DNA of 64,000 nucleotides from Ignavibacteria bacterium (GTDB lineage Bacteria; Bacteroidota; Ignavibacteria; Tepidaquicellales; Tepidaquicellaceae): NCBI GenBank assembly GCA_019187405.1, contig JABAQZ010000017.1, positions 1 to 64,000 of the forward strand, read 5' to 3'. Shown piece by piece: positions 9,179 to 18,272 of this stretch (position 1 is its first letter; each line of letters starts with the position of its first letter). The notes under the pieces were generated by a model. It saw only the letters and a program-made list of their open reading frames with translations, ran no database searches and was not told where the DNA came from. The position numbers and the translations under genes were made by a program.

Positions 9179-9949
9179 ATGGACGAGAAGGAAGGGATAA
9201 ATAACGAGCAGGATCATGATGAAAGTGAAATGTCTTTTCTTGAACATCTTGAAGAACTCAGATGGAGAATAATCAAATCAGTATTGGGAATTCTTGCAGG
9301 CGCTGTTATTGCCGGTATCTTCATAAATTTTATAATGGATGATATTTTGCTCCGCCCGGCGACTAACACAATTCCTCCTTTAAAACTTCAAAATATCAAA
9401 CCATTCGGTCAGTTTACTTTATACATGGAAGTGTTATTCTTTGGAGGAGTGCTTATCAGTCTTCCGAATCTGTTGTATCAGTTGTGGAAATTTATAGAGC
9501 CTGCATTAAAACCAAATGAAAGAAAATATATATCATCAGTTGTAATTTTCTCTTCATTGTGCTTCATATCGGGAATTGTGTTTTCATATTTTGTTTTATT
9601 GCCAACTGCACTTTCATTTTTTGCGACATTTGGTTCTTCATCCGTGGAAAATATTATTGCAATTAATGAATACTTCAGTTTCATAATTTCAGCCATGCTT
9701 GCAGCCGGACTGGTATTTGAACTGCCGATGGTTACATTCTTTCTGTCAAAAATCGGAATTCTGAAACCGGAGTTTATGAGAAAACACAGAAAGCATGCTG
9801 TCATTTTGATTTTGCTTGCGGCCGGTATACTAACGCCGAGTCCTGACATTACCAGCCAGCTACTGCTTGCAGGTCCGCTGTTTATATTATATGAAATTAG
9901 TATTTTTATTTGCAAACTATCACAAAAGAAATCTGAACAGAATTTATAG
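9179..9949 (+). CDS. tatC: Twin-arginine translocase subunit TatC
   Basis: 256-residue inner-membrane receptor of the Tat export pathway. It has the conserved N-terminal FLEHLEELRWRI and six predicted membrane helices, with the characteristic ILTPSPD in the periplasmic loop before helix 5. No tatA/tatB is in the window. The gene is downstream of glyA by 24 bp and upstream of the prenyl synthase by 9 bp. Confidence 0.95.
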   Translation: MDEKEGINNEQDHDESEMSFLEHLEELRWRIIKSVLGILAGAVIAGIFINFIMDDILLRPATNTIPPLKLQNIKPFGQFTLYMEVLFFGGVLISLPNLLYQLWKFIEPALKPNERKYISSVVIFSSLCFISGIVFSYFVLLPTALSFFATFGSSSVENIIAINEYFSFIISAMLAAGLVFELPMVTFFLSKIGILKPEFMRKHRKHAVILILLAAGILTPSPDITSQLLLAGPLFILYEISIFICKLSQKKSEQNL

Positions 9950-9958
9950 CATCGGAAT

Positions 9959-10927
9959 TTGAATTTAAAAAACATATCAGAGCCGGTTTCGGAAGAACTG
10001 AAAATTTTTGAAAAGAAATTTTCGGAAGTTCTAAAATCCAAAGTAGCGCTTATTGACATAATTACAAGATACATCCTTCGTCAAAAGGGTAAAAAAATCC
10101 GTCCGATTCTCGTTCTCTTAGCAGCTAAACTTTGTGGAGGAATAAACGACAGGACTTATACTGCGGCAAACCTTGTTGAACTTCTTCACACTGCAACTCT
10201 CATTCACGACGATGTAGTGGATGAAGCAAAAACAAGAAGAGGTCTTGCATCCATAAATGCAGTGTGGAAAAATAAGGCGGCTGTCCTAATCGGAGATTAT
10301 CTTTTATCAAAAGGTCTTTTACATTCACTTGAAAACAATGAATATGATTTTCTTCAGATTACTTCTGAAGCGGTGAGAAGAATGAGCGAAGGCGAACTTC
10401 TTCAGATTCAAAGAGCAAGAAATTTTGACGCAACCGAAGAGATTTATTTTAAAATAATATCTGATAAGACGGCGTCGCTCATGAAAACCTGCTGTAAACT
10501 CGGAGCATTAAGCGCAACTCCGGATAAATCACTTGTCGATAAATTGGGAGCTTTTGGCGAAAACATCGGGATTTCCTTTCAGTTAAGAGATGACGTACTG
10601 GATTATACCGGAAGAAACAAACTTCTCGGTAAAGCCAAAGGAAATGATCTTAAAGAAAAAAAATTTACACTGCCACTTATTGTCGCTCTCCGCAATGCTC
10701 CGAAAAAGAAATCAAGTGAGATAATGAAGCTTATTAAAAGCGACAGGACAAAAAAATTTAATGAAGTATATGAATTTGTTGTCAGGCACGGAGGCGTAGA
10801 TTATACTTTTGATAAGGTAAAAGAGTTTTGCGATAAAGCAAGAAATAATATAAAAGACTTTAAAACAAGCGATGTAAAAAATTCTCTTATGGAATTTGTG
10901 AATTTTGTCGGTGAAAGAGAGTACTGA
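9959..10927 (+). CDS. Polyprenyl diphosphate synthase (octaprenyl/heptaprenyl type)
   Basis: A 322-residue trans-isoprenyl diphosphate synthase that would make the side chain of menaquinone or ubiquinone. The first Asp-rich motif is LIHDDVVDEAKTRRG (residues 80-94) and the second is FQLRDDVLDYTG around 201-212; KGKKIRP near residue 43 binds substrate. The start is a TTG at 9959 because no ATG lies between the tatC stop and the conserved region. A respiratory quinone product fits the nitrate respiration genes further on. It converges with ccmF, 21 bp apart. Confidence 0.9.
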   Translation: MNLKNISEPVSEELKIFEKKFSEVLKSKVALIDIITRYILRQKGKKIRPILVLLAAKLCGGINDRTYTAANLVELLHTATLIHDDVVDEAKTRRGLASINAVWKNKAAVLIGDYLLSKGLLHSLENNEYDFLQITSEAVRRMSEGELLQIQRARNFDATEEIYFKIISDKTASLMKTCCKLGALSATPDKSLVDKLGAFGENIGISFQLRDDVLDYTGRNKLLGKAKGNDLKEKKFTLPLIVALRNAPKKKSSEIMKLIKSDRTKKFNEVYEFVVRHGGVDYTFDKVKEFCDKARNNIKDFKTSDVKNSLMEFVNFVGEREY

Positions 10928-10948
10928 CAATAAACTTTAACCGAATAT

Positions 10949-13219
10949 TTATTTAAGCTCTTTTCTTCTTTTGATTATAGATATAAAAAAACCAATAACG
11001 AGTACTACAGTACCGGTCCATAAAATATTGATAAACGGTTTGACTGAAGCCGTAAGCACCAATGTCTCTTCGGCTTTATTTTTTAATGGTGAAGTTTTTG
11101 TATTAACGACCGCAAATGTAGCTGTTGTTCCGCCTTCGGCTTCTCCTTTTACCTGCATTTTCACGAAATAAAAATTATAAGTATCGTTGCCGCTTATCTT
11201 GGCAGTAAGATATTCGGGATTTCCGTCCGTGTATTTTATTTTCGGTGCAATAGTTTCCGTGTATTTGCTGTCTTTTACTTTTATGATTGCACCAATGGTA
11301 TAATTTCCGGACTGAATTTCATGTCCTCCCATGTCGATATCTCCAAAATCAAAATCATTAAACTGAATAGACAAGTCTCCGAGAGATTTCTCTTCGCCCT
11401 TTTTTAATTCTATCATTTCATCTTTGGAAAAAAATTCCGGTTCGACCAGTCCCATTGGAGAAAGATAAAGATCCTTGGTTGCAAAGTTTGCTATGTCGGG
11501 ATTCTTCATGACTCCTTTTGAATATTCGCTGTAATACATGACCGGCTGAAGCACCATTTCCTTGTTGTCTTTTTCAATCTTTACGTTGAAATGATATTTC
11601 GTATCAGTCTTATTATTAGGATCCTCAAACGGCGTTGCTCCTATATAAGTCAATGTATAACCGAAAGCATTCACAGGTCTGTTTAATTCAAGCGAAAGAT
11701 TTTCTTCCTCGCTGTATTTGGAAGAAGCAATAATTCCAAGAAAAATCAGAGCAAGCCCAATATGAGCGATATATGCTCCTGCAGCTGTTTTATTTTTCTT
11801 GAAAGTACTTATAACAAGTTCTGCATTTACAAAAAACGCGAATAAAGAAGCCATTGCAAAAAGCGCAATGAGAAAGTCCTGAACACCAATGTAAACAAGT
11901 GCAAGAGTTACAATAAATGCAAGCAATAAAGGAAAGAGCAGCTTTTTAAAAAACATTTTATCATTGTTGCTTTTCCATTTCAGCAGAAGACTCATGCCGT
12001 TGATAATTGCAATTAATATTGCAATTGGCAAATTCATTTTATTGTAAAAACTGGCGTCAATAGTTCCTTTCTGCAAAATCGGCCAGCTTGTACCGGCAAG
12101 TATTACAAATGCCGCTGCACACAAGGTTATTGATCCGATAAAAAGAGTGGATTCTCTCGAAACAAGTTTATTGGGTTCTGAATTCAGAGCTTTTAATTCT
12201 TTAAACCTGTAGAATAAAGCAGCAATGGATATCAAAGTGAAAAGCGAAATGAAAACAATTAAAGCAAGATAAACTTCATAACCGGGGTCAACGAATGAAT
12301 GTACTGAAGAGTCGCCAAGAATTCCGCTTCTGGTCAGGAAAGTTGAATAAAGCACGAGCAAATATGAAAATATGCAAAGAATAATATTTGTTTTCTTATA
12401 ACCGCCTGTTCTTTTTTGAGCTATCATGGTGTGAATTGCAGCGACTATTACAAGCCATGGAATGAAAGATGAATTTTCCACTGGATCCCATGCCCAGTAA
12501 CCGCCCCATCCAAGCACTCCATACGCCCAGTAACCGCCTAACATTATGCCGAGTCCCAATACCATCGCTGAAAATAAAAGCCACGGCATTGAAAATTTTA
12601 TCCAGTCATCGTATCTGTTTTTCATTAAAGTACCAACAGCAAAACAGAAAGGTGCGGCAAGAGATGAAAATCCCAAAAACAAAGTGGGAGGATGAATTAC
12701 AATCCAGAAGTTCTGTAAAAGTGGATTCAATCCTCTTCCATCCGGGGGTATAAATCCTGCTTCCACTTCACCGGGAAATTTTTCCCATAGATAAAGAAAA
12801 GGAGATTTTAGAATTAATATTAATCCAAGGAAAGTCAGTATAAGAGTAAAAATAGACATTACCTGCGGCTCGAGTCTGTCGCCTTTCGATACATAATTCA
12901 AAAGAAAAATTCCGATAATGGCGGTCATAGTTGTCCATAATAGAAAACTTCCTTCCTGTCCCGAATAAAAAGTGGACATTAGCAGAGGAAGCTGAAGCTC
13001 AGTGTTGCTTTGTTCCCAGATGTATGCAAACTGGAACTGATGAGTCAGTATCAGATACATGAAATATGCAGCGGTTGACAATACTGCAATTGCTGTTGCA
13101 TGAAAAAAGAATCTGGCTGGCTTCAAAAATTTTTCTTTTCCCAGATGAGAAAGGAAATACATAATGCAGGATGTTAATCCCGTTGCAAAAAATAGATATA
13201 TTAGTAATTTTCCAAACAT
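10949..13219 (-). CDS. ccmF: Cytochrome c maturation protein CcmF (heme lyase subunit)
   Basis: A 756-residue integral membrane protein of the heme-handling family. It has the WWD signature GGYWAWDPVENSSF around residues 237-250 and the preceding WIVIHPPTLFLGF histidine loop near 168-180. About a dozen N-terminal helices are followed by a soluble domain (about residues 515-730) and a last C-terminal helix. It attaches heme delivered by CcmE to apocytochrome c. It is last in the operon, 2 bp after ccmE. No ccmG or ccmH is in the window. Confidence 0.93.
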   Translation of the reverse strand: MFGKLLIYLFFATGLTSCIMYFLSHLGKEKFLKPARFFFHATAIAVLSTAAYFMYLILTHQFQFAYIWEQSNTELQLPLLMSTFYSGQEGSFLLWTTMTAIIGIFLLNYVSKGDRLEPQVMSIFTLILTFLGLILILKSPFLYLWEKFPGEVEAGFIPPDGRGLNPLLQNFWIVIHPPTLFLGFSSLAAPFCFAVGTLMKNRYDDWIKFSMPWLLFSAMVLGLGIMLGGYWAYGVLGWGGYWAWDPVENSSFIPWLVIVAAIHTMIAQKRTGGYKKTNIILCIFSYLLVLYSTFLTRSGILGDSSVHSFVDPGYEVYLALIVFISLFTLISIAALFYRFKELKALNSEPNKLVSRESTLFIGSITLCAAAFVILAGTSWPILQKGTIDASFYNKMNLPIAILIAIINGMSLLLKWKSNNDKMFFKKLLFPLLLAFIVTLALVYIGVQDFLIALFAMASLFAFFVNAELVISTFKKNKTAAGAYIAHIGLALIFLGIIASSKYSEEENLSLELNRPVNAFGYTLTYIGATPFEDPNNKTDTKYHFNVKIEKDNKEMVLQPVMYYSEYSKGVMKNPDIANFATKDLYLSPMGLVEPEFFSKDEMIELKKGEEKSLGDLSIQFNDFDFGDIDMGGHEIQSGNYTIGAIIKVKDSKYTETIAPKIKYTDGNPEYLTAKISGNDTYNFYFVKMQVKGEAEGGTTATFAVVNTKTSPLKNKAEETLVLTASVKPFINILWTGTVVLVIGFFISIIKRRKELK

Positions 13220-13221
13220 GA

Positions 13222-13623
13222 TTAATTTTGTTTTGTTTGCATAACTTCCTTGCCGTCTGCTTCATATTTCGAAGGGCATTTGGTTAGCACTTCCTTTGCA
13301 TGAAAATATCCGTCTTTCATTTTACCTTTGGCAACTACGGCTTCAGCAACATCGAAATTGTTTGGTTTAGCTCCGTCAAGTACAACTTTTACTTCATTTG
13401 AAGAATCATCCTTCATATAAAAAGTAAAAGTATTTGTTTCCGGATCGAAGCGTGACTCTTTATCTTTAATCCAGTGCCCTTTTACTTCTACAGTCCTCAT
13501 TCTTTCTTTGGCTTCGGTAAAGTTTACATATTCGATCTTGCTGTCTATGAATGACATGACACCGATCAATAAGAATGCAACTATAATAATTATTCCCGTG
13601 ATTGTTTTTGCTTTTTTAGACAT
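13222..13623 (-). CDS. ccmE: Heme chaperone CcmE, CXXXY variant
   Basis: A 133-residue periplasmic heme chaperone anchored by one N-terminal helix (residues 8-25) with an OB-fold domain after it. Instead of the classical HXXXY heme site it carries CPSKY (C116, Y120). CXXXY-type CcmE proteins are known from archaea, Desulfovibrio and others, where heme is held by the cysteine. I chose the ATG at 13623, not the TTG at 13647, since the latter would run through the ccmD stop and has no family support. The gene begins 4 bp after ccmD ends and lies 2 bp before ccmF. Confidence 0.9.
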   Translation of the reverse strand: MSKKAKTITGIIIIVAFLLIGVMSFIDSKIEYVNFTEAKERMRTVEVKGHWIKDKESRFDPETNTFTFYMKDDSSNEVKVVLDGAKPNNFDVAEAVVAKGKMKDGYFHAKEVLTKCPSKYEADGKEVMQTKQN

Positions 13624-13627
13624 GCTA

Positions 13628-13768
13628 TTATTTATAATCTTCTTCAAGTTTATTTAGTTTCCTGTCAATCTTCCACATATAACCGAATATTCCTATCCAA
13701 ATAATAAGAACGATAAACAGCACGACATACATGGAATTTGTTTCAAGAAAATCATACAAAGAACTCAT
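13628..13768 (-). CDS. ccmD: CcmD-like small membrane protein
   Basis: A 46-codon ORF filling the gap between ccmC and ccmE. It encodes one membrane helix (about residues 13-31, VVLFIVLIIWIGIFGYMW) followed by a Lys/Glu-rich cytoplasmic tail (KIDRKLNKLEEDYK), the standard CcmD topology. It begins 6 bp after the ccmC stop and ends 4 bp before the ccmE ATG. In other organisms CcmD releases holo-CcmE from the CcmABC complex. Its position and topology make the call strong although sequence conservation in the family is low. Confidence 0.8.
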   Translation of the reverse strand: MSSLYDFLETNSMYVVLFIVLIIWIGIFGYMWKIDRKLNKLEEDYK

Positions 13769-13774
13769 TTAAAT

Positions 13775-14431
13775 TTATACTCCCTGCTTTTTTATGAATA
13801 ATTTTTCCTGCCTTACTTTAATGTTTAACACCCACAAAAATAATAAAGTAAATCCTGCCAGAGAAGTCAAAAATACAATTAACATGTTTCTGTCCATATT
13901 AATCTTTCCCTGTGTGTTTATTATTGGATCGGGGTGAAGACTTTCCACTATTCTCGGCATTATAAATACAAAAAATGGAACCGTAACCGCTGCTATTATG
14001 GAATACACTGATGAGAGCTTGGCTTTTTGTTCAGGAGTATCGATGGCTGATCTTAATGCAAAGTATGCTCCATAAATCATCAGCAGCACAAATATTGAAG
14101 TCTGTCTCGGATCCCAATTCCAGAAAGAACCCCAATTAAACTTTGCCCAGAGCGAACCTGTTGCCGTTGCCAGTATGCAGAATAAAAATCCGAGCTGTGC
14201 TGATGAAAATGACTTAATGTCGTAATCGATTGACTTAGTTTTTAAATAACGGATTGAATACCACATTGACATAAAAAATGCAAGTACAGAAATCCATGAC
14301 ATTGGAACGTGAAAGTACAAAACCCTTGCCTTATCGCCGAGTGCTGGAATGTTTGGAATAGGGAGTATTATTCCAGCTATGATCACAAAAGTTATTAATA
14401 TGAATACCAGTATTTTAAAAGCTTTGTTCAA
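13775..14431 (-). CDS. ccmC: Heme exporter/handling protein CcmC
   Basis: A 218-residue inner-membrane protein with six helices and the WWD signature WGSFWNWDPRQT in the periplasmic loop, flanked by the conserved histidines in VLYFHVPMSW and ESLHPDP. CcmC loads heme onto CcmE. The gene is 6 bp upstream of ccmD. A 58-bp gap separates it from the TPR lipoprotein gene that precedes it. Confidence 0.93.
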   Translation of the reverse strand: MNKAFKILVFILITFVIIAGIILPIPNIPALGDKARVLYFHVPMSWISVLAFFMSMWYSIRYLKTKSIDYDIKSFSSAQLGFLFCILATATGSLWAKFNWGSFWNWDPRQTSIFVLLMIYGAYFALRSAIDTPEQKAKLSSVYSIIAAVTVPFFVFIMPRIVESLHPDPIINTQGKINMDRNMLIVFLTSLAGFTLLFLWVLNIKVRQEKLFIKKQGV

Positions 14432-14489
14432 TTAGATTAATGTGAAAAGTTTTACTCAATTAGTAGATCAAAGTATTTTAAATAAACAT

Positions 14490-14936
14490 TTACTGAGGTA
14501 TCGGCATCCCCATCTGTTCATAAATATCTTCGATCTGTTTTTTGTTTGTTAATGCTTCGTTGTTTTTTGGATCGGCTTCAAGTACTTTCCTGTAATACTT
14601 AAGAGCAGGTCTGTATTTTTCTTTTGCCGGTAACGAAGCTTCAAACATCAGATAGTTTCCCGCCGCCATGCAGTTTTTTACCATTTCCTTTTTATTACTT
14701 TCAGAATTATCGCCTTTGTATTTTTCATAAGATTCATCCGCAAGCTTAATAAACTCCTCTGCTTTTTCGTCGGATTTACCTGAAGAGTTTGATTCTGATT
14801 TTGTATCCATGCCCTGCATGCCGGAGTGAGGATCTTTCACCGGAGCTTTTTCTTTTTCGACAGTTTGTTTCTCCTGCATTCTGTCGCAACCGGAAATAAA
14901 AGCAGTAATGAATAAAAAAATTATTATTATTTTCAT
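14490..14936 (-). CDS. TPR lipoprotein inside the ccm operon
   Basis: A 148-residue lipoprotein (lipobox ending FISGC). After a charged low-complexity linker (residues 22-60) comes a helical region containing a single TPR-like unit (YYRKVLEADPKNNEAL) and a conserved-looking tail IYEQMGMPIPQ. It sits between ccmB and ccmC and is in the same orientation. A role like the TPR protein CcmI/NrfG, presenting apocytochrome, is attractive but only inferred; the protein has just one recognisable repeat and a lipid anchor instead of CcmI helices. Confidence 0.6.
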   Translation of the reverse strand: MKIIIIFLFITAFISGCDRMQEKQTVEKEKAPVKDPHSGMQGMDTKSESNSSGKSDEKAEEFIKLADESYEKYKGDNSESNKKEMVKNCMAAGNYLMFEASLPAKEKYRPALKYYRKVLEADPKNNEALTNKKQIEDIYEQMGMPIPQ

Positions 14937-15024
14937 TATTGTATTAAATTATTATATAGAAATTAAAATTAATCAGAAAAATGTTCAAGAAATTTATTAT
15001 ACATTTTATTAACAATATAAATAA

Positions 15025-15699
15025 TTAATCTTCCCATACAAATCTAAAAAGAAATAAAGCTGAAATAGTAACTACTACAGTATAAGAAATCAGTATCTGG
15101 ATCTCGCCGCCGAGTTTTTCGGTATCAACACCAAGACTTGCAAGTTTGGTTGCATTTATTACAGTCATTAAAAGCGGCAGAAGAACCGGAAAAGTAAGCA
15201 CAGGATATAGTGTACCTTTAGAGTTTGCTTTTGATATTATTGCTGCAATGATCGTTGAGGCTGATACAAGCCCAAGGTTTCCCAGAAAAAAAGTAATCAG
15301 AAATCCCGAAATGTTGATTACTCTGTAATCCGTAATTAGAATAAATAAAATCAGTATAAAACAATTCAGTATGAATGTCAGCAATAAATTAAAGAACAAT
15401 TTTCCAAATATTACCGCCGCAGGCATTGTTGAGAGTTTTAATGCAACCGAAGTTTCCTTTTCTTCTTCTTTGACAAAAGTTCTTGCAAGTCCGTTTGATG
15501 ATGTAAAGAACACCACAATCCATAATAACCCCGTGAGTATTTCATCTCCGGTTTTTTCGTCACCAAGAGAAAATTTAATGATTGATATCGTAACAAGGAC
15601 AAACATAAGAAGTGAATTAATGACGTATCTCGTCCTTAATTCCGAACGAAGATCTTTTTTAAAAATTAAAAATGCCGCACGTAAAATTTCAGCAGTCAT
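15025..15699 (-). CDS. ccmB: Heme exporter membrane subunit CcmB
   Basis: A 224-residue protein with six predicted helices matching CcmB: an N-terminal FKKDLRSELRTRY and the block FFTSSNGLARTFVKEEEK. With CcmA it forms an ABC complex that, with CcmC, releases heme-loaded CcmE. The start overlaps the ccmA stop by 4 bp. Confidence 0.9.
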   Translation of the reverse strand: MTAEILRAAFLIFKKDLRSELRTRYVINSLLMFVLVTISIIKFSLGDEKTGDEILTGLLWIVVFFTSSNGLARTFVKEEEKETSVALKLSTMPAAVIFGKLFFNLLLTFILNCFILILFILITDYRVINISGFLITFFLGNLGLVSASTIIAAIISKANSKGTLYPVLTFPVLLPLLMTVINATKLASLGVDTEKLGGEIQILISYTVVVTISALFLFRFVWED

Positions 15700-16331
15700 T
15701 TGTAATCCTCTATGTTTAAAGTTTCACAGCATAACAGTTTGTCATCCTCGTCATTAGTTGCAATAATGAGAATCCCCTTGCTTTTTTGTTCATTTGCGAT
15801 TTCCTCTACAATCTGAATTCCTGCTTTATCAAGATTTGATCTAGGTTCATCCAGAAGCAGAATCGCAGGCTCATTCATAATTGAAAAAGCCAGTTTCAAT
15901 CTCTGCTTCATGCCGGATGAATAGTTTTTAAGCAAGTCGTTTCTTCTTTCATATAGTCCGGTTTTTTCAAGAAATAATTTTACTTTTTCTTTGACATTCT
16001 TTTCAGTTTTTGTTTTAAGCAGAAAATAAAATTCAAGATTCTCTAAACCCGTAAGTTCATCATATAAATTCAGATAAGGTGAAAGCAATCCGGTTTTAAG
16101 ATACCGGTTTTCCGGTTGAATTATATTCTCATCTGCTTTTATGCTGATGTTGCCGGAATTTGGCTGAATAAGATTTGCAAGAATTTTAATAAGAGTTGAT
16201 TTCCCGGATCCGTTTTTTCCAGTTACCGAAAGTGAATCGCCGGATGAAACTGAAAAGCTCAAGTTTTTAAAAATAATTTTCCGGTTGTAAGACTTGGAAA
16301 GTCCTTCGCATTTAATTTCGATTTTTTCCAT
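15696..16331 (-). CDS. ccmA: ABC transporter ATPase CcmA
   Basis: A 211-residue ATPase. Walker A is GKNGSGKST (about residues 38-46), the signature is YSSGMKQR and Walker B is AILLLDEP, followed by the D-loop SNLD. Coupled to ccmB by a 4-bp overlap. The product energises release of heme-CcmE. It follows the thioesterase gene by 18 bp, so transcription may start further upstream at bamD or gdhA. Confidence 0.9.
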   Translation of the reverse strand: MEKIEIKCEGLSKSYNRKIIFKNLSFSVSSGDSLSVTGKNGSGKSTLIKILANLIQPNSGNISIKADENIIQPENRYLKTGLLSPYLNLYDELTGLENLEFYFLLKTKTEKNVKEKVKLFLEKTGLYERRNDLLKNYSSGMKQRLKLAFSIMNEPAILLLDEPRSNLDKAGIQIVEEIANEQKSKGILIIATNDEDDKLLCCETLNIEDYK

Positions 16332-16349
16332 TATGGATTATCCATGCAT

Positions 16350-16838
16350 TCATTCCTGAATTATACCGTGTTTTGCGGATAATCTCTGCTCTCTTCTTTT
16401 CAGCGCTTGATTGAATCTTCTTATCTCTTCCGGAGATTCTGGTATGATTTCGGGAACTTTGATTGTTTTCTTGGATGCAGCATCAACGCTTACAAATGTA
16501 AGATAAGCACTGTTTGAATGAGTTCTGTTATCGGAATATATATCTTCGATTTCAACTCTGACACCTACCTCCATGGATGTGTTAAATGCTCTGTTAACCG
16601 ATGCTTTCAGACGTACGATATTTCCAAGATGAATGGGTTTATGAAATACAAGATTGTCAACGGCAGCAGTAACCGCAACCGTATTACTATGTCTTGATGC
16701 TGCAAGGGCCGCCGCAATATCAATCCAGTGCATCAGCCTGCCGCCGAGCAGATTACCGAGAATGTTTGTATCATTTGGAAGCACAAGCTCAACCATCTCG
16801 ATCTGCGAATGTTTGACTGTCTTTTTTATTTCTGTCAT
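16350..16838 (-). CDS. Acyl-CoA thioesterase (hotdog fold)
   Basis: A 162-residue single-hotdog thioesterase of the YciA/ACOT7 type. The core motif GNLLGGRLMHWIDIAAALAA (about residues 27-46) contains the helix with the catalytic Asp, and the C-terminus TYLTFVSVDAASKK is typical. It would hydrolyse acyl-CoAs in the cytoplasm; chain-length preference cannot be read. The start overlaps the bamD stop by 4 bp, an odd but clear translational coupling. Confidence 0.85.
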   Translation of the reverse strand: MTEIKKTVKHSQIEMVELVLPNDTNILGNLLGGRLMHWIDIAAALAASRHSNTVAVTAAVDNLVFHKPIHLGNIVRLKASVNRAFNTSMEVGVRVEIEDIYSDNRTHSNSAYLTFVSVDAASKKTIKVPEIIPESPEEIRRFNQALKRREQRLSAKHGIIQE

Positions 16839-17611
16839 TCTTGTAAATTTGATTTTAAAGAAAATACTTTCCCTTTGAGATTGCTCCCGGGGAATCTTTT
16901 TTCAAATCTTTCAATCTCTTTTCTTGCTTCATCGTAATTTTTTTTCTTAACAAGAGCTTGGATTTTTCCATATAATGCATCATCGGCATAATCTGTCTCA
17001 AAATAATTTTCAAGGAGATTATTGTAATAAACAATTGCTGATTTATAATTTCCCAGATTAAAATACATCTCTGCATTCATCAGAGTTTTGTAAGCGAGTT
17101 TGTTTTTAAGCTCTTTCATCCTTTTTTCGGAATCAGTCTTGTATTTACTTGAAGGATAGAGGTCTATAAAATTCTGAAATTCTCTTAATGCATATCCGGT
17201 GTATGTTTGGTCGAGATAATATTCTGGAGAAAGTCTGAAATAGCACATAGCAAGCATGTATCTGGAGTCTTCCGAAAAACTGCTGGTGGGATAATTTTTA
17301 ACCATTGTTTCAAATTCATAAATCGCCAGTATGTATTCTTCCTGTTTATAGTAACTCATTCCGAGATAATAAACCGCCTTGTCAATTATGCTACTTCCTG
17401 AAAATTTCAATTTGATAAGATTAAAATCTTCTATTGCATCATAATATTCTTTCTTGTCATATCTTGATTTCGCTATAAGGTAAGCGCTTTCCGGATTTTC
17501 AGTCTTAATGTCACTGCCTCCGGAAGAGCTGCATGACTGAAGAAAAATAACCGTCATCAGCATCATGGCAATAACTAAAACATACTTTACCGATTTTTTA
17601 TATAAACTCAA
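16835..17611 (-). CDS. bamD: Outer-membrane assembly lipoprotein BamD
   Basis: A 258-residue lipoprotein (lipobox FLQSC) with five TPR-like units: AYLIAKSRYDKKEYYDAIEDF, AVYYLGMSYYKQEEYILAI, ... to the C-terminal YDDALYGKIQALVKK region. The GxxxYFRL-like MLAMCYFRLSPEY is the BamD hallmark around residue 130. It helps BamA fold outer-membrane barrels, several of which are encoded in this window. Overlaps the thioesterase gene by 4 bp. Confidence 0.88.
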   Translation of the reverse strand: MSLYKKSVKYVLVIAMMLMTVIFLQSCSSSGGSDIKTENPESAYLIAKSRYDKKEYYDAIEDFNLIKLKFSGSSIIDKAVYYLGMSYYKQEEYILAIYEFETMVKNYPTSSFSEDSRYMLAMCYFRLSPEYYLDQTYTGYALREFQNFIDLYPSSKYKTDSEKRMKELKNKLAYKTLMNAEMYFNLGNYKSAIVYYNNLLENYFETDYADDALYGKIQALVKKKNYDEARKEIERFEKRFPGSNLKGKVFSLKSNLQE

Positions 17612-17634
17612 TATTTAGTAATCTGTTAGAAAAA

Positions 17635-18270
17635 TTATTTACTTCTAATCGTAAAAAACAAAATTACCGCCGCTGCTGAAGCTAATATTACAACTGCAGG
17701 CAGAATTAATTTGTTTAAGGTATCTTCATCTGGAATGACGGATTTTGTAAATGGGAATCTTTCATCTTCCACCATTGCGATGTTATTTATGTTAAAATTG
17801 CTTTTAATTTTTTTGCTGAATTTATCAGAATAAACAACTGATGAATCATCAGAGTTCAGTAATTTAATTTCATACTTAACGGAAACAACTCTTTCTACTA
17901 TCTTTGATCCGAGAAAATTATCTGTATGAGTTCCGGTATATCTTACTTTGATTTCAGGATTCTTTATGAAAACGTTAACAATTTTCTTTTCCGTTGCTAC
18001 ATTTTCTTTAAGATTAGTAAGAAATCCGAAATCAGGAAACTTTTTTTTTATGCTTTCGGAAAAATATGTCTGCTGAATGTTATCGGCATTTAATATCAGA
18101 TTATACAATACATCTTTTCCTCTTATCTCAAGCACGTTCTCAAGCGGAACGAGACTCTCATCAATAAGCTTGTCTATTAAATAAAGATTTGAAACATCTT
18201 TATCCTGTGAAAATACAATACCTCTTAGTATCGTAAAGATCAAAATACATAAGAGGTATTTTAAATTCAT
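17635..18270 (-). CDS. Exported protein with C-terminal membrane helix, unknown
   Basis: A 211-residue protein I do not recognise. A signal peptide covers residues 1-21. The middle (residues 30-180) is mixed alpha/beta and a single hydrophobic helix (about 189-207, ILPAVVILASAAAVILFFT) ends in basic residues, so the bulk is probably periplasmic and anchored at the C-terminus. It lies 2 bp after gdhA and 23 bp before bamD in the same orientation. The envelope topology suggests a link with BamD rather than with glutamate metabolism. Confidence 0.6.
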   Translation of the reverse strand: MNLKYLLCILIFTILRGIVFSQDKDVSNLYLIDKLIDESLVPLENVLEIRGKDVLYNLILNADNIQQTYFSESIKKKFPDFGFLTNLKENVATEKKIVNVFIKNPEIKVRYTGTHTDNFLGSKIVERVVSVKYEIKLLNSDDSSVVYSDKFSKKIKSNFNINNIAMVEDERFPFTKSVIPDEDTLNKLILPAVVILASAAAVILFFTIRSK

Positions 18271-18272
18271 TA

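Noticed and set aside
13624-13647. TTG-initiated extension of ccmE
   Set aside because: It overlaps the end of ccmD; the ATG at 13623 gives the normal CcmE start.
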